Source: Adenophora triphylla var. japonica
Lineage: Eukaryota > Streptophyta > Magnoliopsida > Asterales > Campanulaceae
NCBI GenBank assembly: GCA_022495995.1
Contig: JAFEMH010000738.1
Span: 62,001 to 126,000, forward strand
DNA length: 64,000 nucleotides
Direction of reading: 5' to 3'
In this document: in pieces, positions 57,600 to 64,000 of the stretch
How the letters are laid out: each line of letters opens with the position of its first letter
Position numbering within the stretch: position 1 is the stretch's first letter
Program-made: the position numbers and the translations under genes
The notes under the pieces: generated by a model
The model's database searches: none
Seen by the model: the letters and a program-made list of their open reading frames with translations, nothing else
Told to the model about the DNA's origin: nothing

Positions 57600-58506
57600 C
57601 TGCAAATCTGTTGGGATAATTACACGACCCTTAGTTACAACATTACATTATATGCAGAAATTTCCCTAAGTCAGTTGCTGTTCTTGGCTAAATACATTTG
57701 GCAATTGAATTTACCACTCAGAGTGAAGAATAAATTATTAAATTCATCTGGCAACTTCTCCATGACCTTCATGAACAATAAATTAAAGAATTATAATCCT
57801 ATGAAGCCCAAATGAGCACCTATGTAGATGTATTCATTACTATATTCAAATTAGGCCCAATCACTTTCTGAATAATAAAATCAAATGATTCTATTTGAAA
57901 CTTTATTTTGGTATTAGTATGATTTATTCTGTTATGGTATTATAAGCTTGATGGTGGTGATGACTCATTCCAGATATATATTTAAAGAAGGGTTGCACCT
58001 GACAAGTTATTGAGGCAGTTGTATCCCACCAGTTTTTCTTTCACTCTGTTTTTTTTTTTTTGTTTTAAAAAATAATTGTACATTTCAAACAGATAATTAT
58101 ATTTTCTTAAACGGAAATTCCTTTTATTTCCCAGCTGGACGTAGCTTCCTCTGCTATTGTATTAACAACCAACTAGGTGAATGTACGAAAATGCATTGCT
58201 CATTCTAAAGGGGTATTCAGTTGACTTTAAGAGTTGACCACTTAATTGCCTTAGATTAGTAGCTGTTCTCTGGTTAGTGGTTGGTGTAACTGGACTGAGA
58301 TTGACATTTGCCGAAAGAAAATGGTCTGCCTGTGAGCAATAGCTCAGTGCCTATAGAGGACAACCTCGCTTAGTCAAGTCGCGTAAGTAAGTGTTAACTT
58401 ACCTTATTCTTCTACCACGTGATTAACACATTTTAGTCCCCACGTGAATGAACTCATGTTATTCGTAAAGATCCATAGATTCTTGTTCTGGATTGATTAA
58501 ATAGTG
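57600..58506. other. Duplicated spacer, unit 1
   Basis: No gene. Phrases such as CCATGACC...ATGAACA and ATTCAAATTAGGCCCAATCA recur in diverged form at about 62350-62440, showing that this spacer was copied with the LHCB1 gene. Confidence 0.55.
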
Positions 58507-58620
58507 CACTTGATGCAGAACCGGAGAGAAATGTACAGGAGACACTTGATAGGGTTATGAACAACAGAACTGTGAGAAATGCTGATACAATTGCTGTTGA
58601 TTCATCGGGAAATAAAAAAG
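58507..58620 (+). pseudogene. ABCB transporter fragment (D-loop), unit 2
   Basis: The frame SALDAEPERNVQETLDRVMN then NRTVRNADTIAV matches the D-loop and the stretch before the H-loop of ABCB domains. The AHRLTTI segment carrying the switch His is missing between NRT and RNAD, apparently a deletion. Confidence 0.8.
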
Positions 58621-59031
58621 TTGCAATTCTCTTATCAATGATATGCTACCAGTTAATGATATGCTTATGGATTTTTTGAGAGCAGTAACTTTTAGTTGTT
58701 AACGATCCAAAGCTGGGATTCCTCCATACTTCCTTTATGTTTGCATTCAGACATTTCAATTAGGTTTTCATGAGCATTTTTTTTTAATTCTATTTCTTTG
58801 AAACAATTTAATCTTCTAGCTATTTCTTTCTTGCTCTAGCGTTAATGATACTTGTACAAATTGTGCAAGTAAATTATTTTTACTTCTACTACATTGAAAA
58901 TGGTAACATATGTGAAAATAAATTTCTCTCAAAGTAGAAAATGGACACTCATATATGGGTGGAGGGAGTACCATTTCTTTCTTGCTTTGCGTTAATAATA
59001 GATGAAATACATATTTTGTCATGATTGTTGC

Positions 59032-59363
59032 TAGGCCCGGCAATTTTGACCCGTCACCCACTAACCCGCATGGCCCAACCTACTAAGCACCCGACCCGAC
59101 CCGACCCGTTCAAGCTAGCGGGTTGAAACGGGTCACCCGTCTCAACCAGCCAAGCTGAATGGGTCGACCCGACCAATTTCAACCCACAAACATAAATAGT
59201 CAAAATTAATGAATTTAAGACACCCTGAGATAAAAAACAAACGGGTCGACCGCTTCAACCCGACCCATTTGCCCCGTTAACTCAAACGGGTTGTAGCGGA
59301 TCGACCCGTTTCAACCCGCTAACCCGCCACAACCCAACCCAACCCGCACAATTGCCTGGCCTA
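59032..59363. mobile_element. hAT-type MITE, 332 bp, inserted in ABCB exon
   Basis: TAGGCCCGGCAATT / AATTGCCTGGCCTA ends, with exact 8-bp duplication ATTGTTGC at 59024-59031 and 59364-59371. Internal CCCGACCCG and GGGTCG words repeat in both orientations. Excision would restore the IVALVG codons seen intact at 63077. Confidence 0.95.
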
Positions 59364-59660
59364 ATTGTTGCACTGGTTGGAGTAAGTGGAGTGGAAAACA
59401 ACTGTGATATTTTTGTTGCAAAGGTTCTATGTCCACGTGTCAGGTCAAATTACACTAGATGAAGTGAAAATTTAAATGCTAGAAGTGAAATGCTTAAGAA
59501 AGATGGGTCTTGTTTGCCAGGAGCCTTTGCTGTCTTTAATGAAAAGATCCATGCCAGCATTGCATATGGAATGGAAAGCATTGCCACTGTCCACACAGAA
59601 ATTATAGCTTCAGCAGAGATATCGAGTGCTCACTAGTTCATCTGTGCACCGTGGGTTACA
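59364..59660 (+). pseudogene. ABCB transporter fragment (Walker A to Q-loop), unit 2
   Basis: Begins IVALVGVSG (Walker A expected GESGSGKST). The Walker Lys is lost through small deletions. The Q-loop exon is recognisable as MGLVCQEPLLSLMKRSMPA-like in one frame, and continues with AYGMESIATVHTEIIASAEI before a stop. Homologous to 63077-63370. Confidence 0.75.
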
Positions 59661-59852
59661 GAAGGTTACCCAAATTTAAATTTTAGGGTGCTGATTACTT
59701 TTAAATGTGCACACATGAGAATGTGACTTTTAGACAAAAATTGAAATTTGGGCAATGTCTCATTCATTCAATCTAATTAATTTACATCGTTAGCAACCTC
59801 ATTTCTGCCATACTAATACAATATTACAAACATTTCTCGCAAAAGAAACCAC

Positions 59853-60658
59853 TCACTTTCCAGGAACAAAGTTGGTGGCAAAAGCCCAAGCATTGTTATT
59901 TACTGGGTCTGCTAGGTGGTCTGCAAGGTTCTCCAAAGGTCCCTTTCCGGTCACTATGGCCTGAACAAAGAATCCGAACATTGAGAACATGGCAAGTCTT
60001 CCGTTCTTGAGCTCCTTAACCTTCAACTCAGCAAAAGCCTCCGGATCATCAGCCAAGCCCAATGGGTCAAAGCTTCCACCTGGGTACAATGGGTCAACTA
60101 CCTCACCAAGTGGACCACCAGCAATTCTATATCTCTCAACAGCACCCATCAAGATAACTTGGGTTGCCCAGATTGCCAAAATGCTTTGTGCATGGACCAA
60201 GCTGGGGTTGCCCAAAGAGTCCAGCCCACCCTCGCTGAAGATCAGGGCTCCAGCCTTGAACCACATGGCCTCTCCAAACTTGACACCGTTGCGGGATAGA
60301 AGCTCCGGGAAAACGCATTCAAGAGTTCCAAGCAAAGCCCACCTGGAGTGGATCACCTCGAGCTCACGGTTCTTGGCAAATGTCTCGGGGTCAGCTGAGA
60401 GCCCGGCAGTGTCCCAACCATAGTCACCAGGAAATTCTCCGGCAAGGTAAGATGGTGCCTCTCCGGAGAACGGGCCCATGTATTTGACCATGTCAGGGCC
60501 ATACCATGGGCTGCCGGATGAGACAGTTGTCTTGGCCTTGGCAGCAGTTTTATGCATCGTAACTTTGAATTCGTCGGTGACCTCCGGGGCGGCTATTGAG
60601 GAGGCAAACTTGACTGCCTTTCCAGCAAAAGTGGAGGAGAGGCCCATTGTTGACGTAG

Positions 60659-60668
<10 letters not shown>
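59853..60668 (-). CDS. LHCB1: LHCB1-like LHCII protein, copy 2 (open frame, unusual residues)
   Basis: One uninterrupted frame of 271 codons plus stop, close to the usual 265-268 aa. The three membrane helices ([42 protein letters not shown]) and the C-terminal LENLADHL segment are present. Unusual residues are seen against the family consensus (mature pea numbering). The WYGPDR trimer motif reads WYGPDM (Arg21), Gly78 is Glu (GTLECVF), Gly140 is Arg (AVERYR) and the Arg at the mature N-terminus is His. The 5' end is rearranged. MYVSTSTM replaces MAASTM, and an (AT)n tract and an LTR lie directly upstream, so the normal promoter is lost. It may be a decaying copy despite its open frame. Confidence 0.85.

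Positions 60669-60706
<38 letters not shown>
60669..60706. repeat. (AT)n microsatellite at the LHCB1 copy 2 start
   Basis: AT dinucleotides directly upstream of the copy 2 frame. They separate it from the solo LTR. Confidence 0.95.
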
Positions 60707-60707
<1 letters not shown>

Positions 60708-60710
60708 TAT

Positions 60711-61336
60711 TGAACGGAATAAAAGTGACGGGCTAGACCTAATATACGAAGCCCAATTATTCTGGCGTTACTCCAGCCACGTTATCAAGTGGACCGGCCC
60801 AGTTATTACCAAGCCCATGGCCCGGCAACAAAGATCAGTCGACCTAGCTCATTGTCCGACCATTATTGGTCCCGACCTAGCTTAGTCCGACACACGACGA
60901 TCAGCTCCTGGTACAAATCCCATCCGGCTATAATACAATGTCAGGTCGACCTTGACCTACAAAGGCGACCTCGACCTACAGAGACGTACGTCGACCAAAG
61001 ACTTTCATCAACCGTCTCCTACAATTTCGGAGTCAGTAACGCCCACGACTCTCTCCATGATTTTAGGGATTCTACTCAATCCTACTACAATTCTACTTCT
61101 TGTCAAAGACTATAAATACTTAACAACATACGCCGTTTAGAGGTAATGTCTTATTTGCTGTTCAATTGATCTCAATACAGTTTATAAGCCATACACGTGT
61201 TACTTACTCTCACGCCGGAGGGTCTTAGCCAAAGACCACCCTAGCTAGTCATGTGTTCACTGTTTCAGGTCAAATTAAGCCAGTGGATCAACCTAATTGC
61301 TGGACTAGGCTGATCAACACGTTCCTTGCAGCATCA
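60711..61336 (+). mobile_element. Solo LTR of a Ty3-gypsy element
   Basis: Starts TGAACGGAATAAAAG and ends TTGCAGCATCA. It has CTATAAATACTT near 61110 and the CTCACGCCGGAGGG motif near 61209. No PBS follows it, unlike the relatives at 2093 and 36776. Flanking bases CATAT and TATAT match in four of five positions, a possible target duplication. Confidence 0.65.
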
Positions 61337-61438
61337 TATATGTATATATATACATATACATTTATTTAAATAAATACATATGTATATATAAACACATATG
61401 TGTTTGCATATATATACGTGTATCAGTGTATCTGTGCG

Positions 61439-61479
<41 letters not shown>

Positions 61480-62645
61480 TGTGAGTGTGAGTGTGTGAGT
61501 GTATATATATACATATGTTCTTTTCTTAAGCCCTAAAACTTAAAACCCTAAATATAATAAATGGTGTGTGAAACTAGTATAACAACATTTAAAATTAAAT
61601 ATCAAGTAACTAAGTACACTTGATAAATAAATATGAATAATTTTATTTTTATTTAAAAAAAGAATAAATTTATTTTATAAATATTTAACTATTGTCTATT
61701 TTTTATTTAATCAACGCCCTAACCTCTATTTTTGAAAAAAAATTAGTAGCGAAAAATATATAAATATATTTGATTGCTAGGTAAATTACATATTCCATCT
61801 CACCCAAAATATTGAGAGTCATTTTGAAAAAGTTAATTTTTAATTAAAAAATAAAAAATAATTTTCCTATTTATTTTCAAACCTATTCGCAAAAATATAA
61901 TAAATTCTAAAAAACAATTGAAAAAAATATATTTTGGGAAAAAGACCAAGCTCGAGCTCGATAACAACTCGAATTAGAGCTTGTATCAAACTCGATAAGG
62001 CTCGAACTCAAGTGCATCTGATTTTAGATTTTTCAAAAAAAAAAAGTCCAAGCTCGAGCTCGGCTCGTTTAACTTGAGTTGTTCGCGAACAACTTGAAAC
62101 TCGATTCGATCCGAGCTCGAACAATCAACCTGGGCTCGAGCTTGAGCTCGAGAAAAGCTCAAGCTCGATAATTTTCACACGAGCTCGAGCTCGAAACTCC
62201 AAAGCTCGACTCGGCTCGTTTACGGCCCTAGATGAAGGGAGTATCAAAGTTGTTTGTCATTGCCCGAATAAATTTAGGATAAATTACCACTCCTAGTGAA
62301 ATATAAATATAAGAATCCATCAATAACAACACATTAAGCTAGGAGGCAAATTTCCATGACCACAATGAACAGTAAATTTGAGAACCTAGGTTGATGTTTG
62401 TATCATTACCAGATTCAAATTAGATCCAATTACTCTTAAGTCATAACACTCTTATGCACTGCGATTTGATTAGGCTTCTATTCCATATTATAATTTTGAT
62501 GATAGTAGAGATTTTACGATCCACAGATTCTAAAATTATGTTGAACTGGATTTACTAAACAAATTGCATCTTTTTCATATTCTTTTCTTGTTTCTCATGA
62601 AAAATTTGCATTTTTAAAGATCTAGGATTCTTCTCGATGAAAAAA
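61337..62645. other. Spacer with microsatellites and an hAT-like fragment
   Basis: Contains AT/ATGT-rich runs (61337-61400), a (GT)n tract (about 61440-61500), and at 61930-62240 a stretch full of GAGCTCGAGCTCG words ending CGTTTACGGCCCTA, which resembles a non-autonomous hAT element whose left end I cannot fix. From 62330 to 62520 it matches the duplicated spacer of unit 1. Confidence 0.5.
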
Positions 62646-62742
62646 ATAAGTGCACTAGATGCAGAATCTTTGAGAATTGTACCAGAGGCACTTGACAGGA
62701 TCATGAACAACAGAACAGCTGCCATTGTTGACATCATTTGAG
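62646..62742 (+). pseudogene. ABCB transporter fragment (D-loop), unit 3
   Basis: The frame SALDAESLRIVPEALDRIMN then NRTAAIVDII follows the same exon as 56164 and 58507. The conserved VVAHRL part is changed. Confidence 0.8.
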
Positions 62743-63076
62743 CAGGTCAGAATTGCTTATATGATTGTTGTGATTTATTGAGGAAAGCTGGTTGAAATAG
62801 GCAAATTTTTGTTATCTATGGTAAACCTATTTGTGGTATGCATATGAACCAAGACAGCATTAACTTTTAGTTGCTTATGATTCAAAGCTGCGATCTTATT
62901 TTTTCTACTGTTTATGGAGGTTCCCTCCATGCTTCTTTTAGTCGCATAAATTAATCTCTTGCGAAGTTAAATACGGACACTCACTCGGGATAAAGGGAGT
63001 ATTATTATCATTTTGCTAGCTCTTGCGTTGATGATAAATTCTGTCAAAGTCAAATATGGACACTCAATTTATTAAG

Positions 63077-63370
63077 ATTGTTGCACTGGTTGGAGAAAGT
63101 GGGAGTGGTAAATCAAGCGTGGTATCATTGTTGAAAAAGTTCTATGACCATGAAGCATGTCAAATTACACTAGATGGGTGGAAATGCAGAAGCTAAAATT
63201 GAAATGCTTAAGAAAGCAGATGGGTCTTGCACGTCAAGAGCCTGTTTTGTTTAATGGGACAATCTGCGCCTACATTGCATAAGGAAAGCAGGGCGTTGCC
63301 ATAGAGACAAAAATTTAAGCTACAGCTGAGTTAGCAAATACTTACTAGTTCATTTGTGGGTTACCATATT
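63077..63370 (+). pseudogene. ABCB transporter fragment (Walker A to Q-loop), unit 3
   Basis: [20 protein letters not shown] gives an intact Walker A, followed by [14 protein letters not shown]. After a frame change the Q-loop [20 protein letters not shown] is also intact, then a stop at IA*GK. This is the best preserved copy and shows the source was a full-size ABCB gene. The signature motif and Walker B are not adjacent: LHCB1 copy 3 begins 230 bp later. Confidence 0.85.
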
Positions 63371-63603
63371 ATACACATAGAGGTATATATTACTTTTAGT
63401 TCTATGCATAGGAAGACTGAGATTTTTCAGTCCAAATCCACCAAATAATTCAAAACATATGCAGGGGCGTGCAATGACTGTAGGGGAGAGAGAGATTTTA
63501 TTTTTTGCTATGCTGTGCTTAGCTTATTCACTTAAGTAATTTACAATGTTGGCAACCTCCACACTCATACAATATTACAAACATTTCTAGCAAAAGAAAT
63601 CAC

Positions 63604-64000
<397 letters not shown>

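Overview
This window looks like nuclear DNA of a flowering plant, probably a eudicot. The evidence is intron-containing genes with GT/AG borders, plastid-targeted LHCB1 (light-harvesting chlorophyll a/b protein) genes, and plant transposon families: CACTA, Ty3-gypsy and Ty1-copia LTR elements, Stowaway, hAT, Mutator and PIF/Harbinger MITEs, and a SINE. No bacterial gene organisation is present. Most of the window is nested transposons. The host genes I can support are one leucine-rich-repeat (LRR) gene and a small LHCB1 cluster.

Regions 1-15 kb: a Ty3-gypsy element (LTR about 1323-2093, PBS 2096, gag from 2411) is split by a 5.7-kb CACTA transposon (2787-8505, 3-bp target duplication AGC) whose tnp2-type transposase is broken. 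Gag ends near 9745, where a reverse-oriented Tat/Ogre-like LTR rich in minisatellites follows (9.8-12.7 kb). A broken plant-mobile-domain gene (12832-14962) comes next.

15-36.5 kb: a 21.5-kb tandem array of one minus-strand Ty1-copia family, arranged LTR-internal-LTR-internal-LTR-internal-LTR. Neighbouring units share an LTR. The two outer flanks differ and I see no target duplication. All gag-pol copies are dead. Each LTR has three tandem ~30-bp palindromes just upstream of its TATA box, and further copies sit in the leader. 36.5-37.4 kb is the start of a minus-strand gypsy element.

37.7-44.1 kb: a host LRR gene ('outer arm dynein light chain 1-like'), four coding exons, with Stowaway and Mutator-type MITEs in its promoter and introns and a frame break near its C-terminus.

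44-56 kb: small transposons, including a TRIM-like element, a SINE, a PIF/Harbinger-like foldback element carrying the same palindrome as the copia LTR, a non-autonomous copia element with its own nested insertion, an hAT element with perfect 8-bp duplication, elements nested in (AT)n tracts, and a 1.27-kb foldback element of convergent polypurine/polypyrimidine minisatellites.

56-64 kb: a tandem segmental duplication. Its unit combines an intronless LHCB1 gene (minus strand) with broken exons of an ABCB-type (P-glycoprotein-like) transporter (plus strand). LHCB1 copy 1 is a pseudogene, copy 2 is an open frame with a rearranged 5' end and unusual residues, and copy 3 runs off the window.

A cross-cutting observation: differences among the tandem copia copies cluster at CAG/CTG sites as repeated small multi-base changes. 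This looks more like long-read base-calling error at methylated CHG sites than natural mutation, so frame breaks inside repeats should be read with caution.
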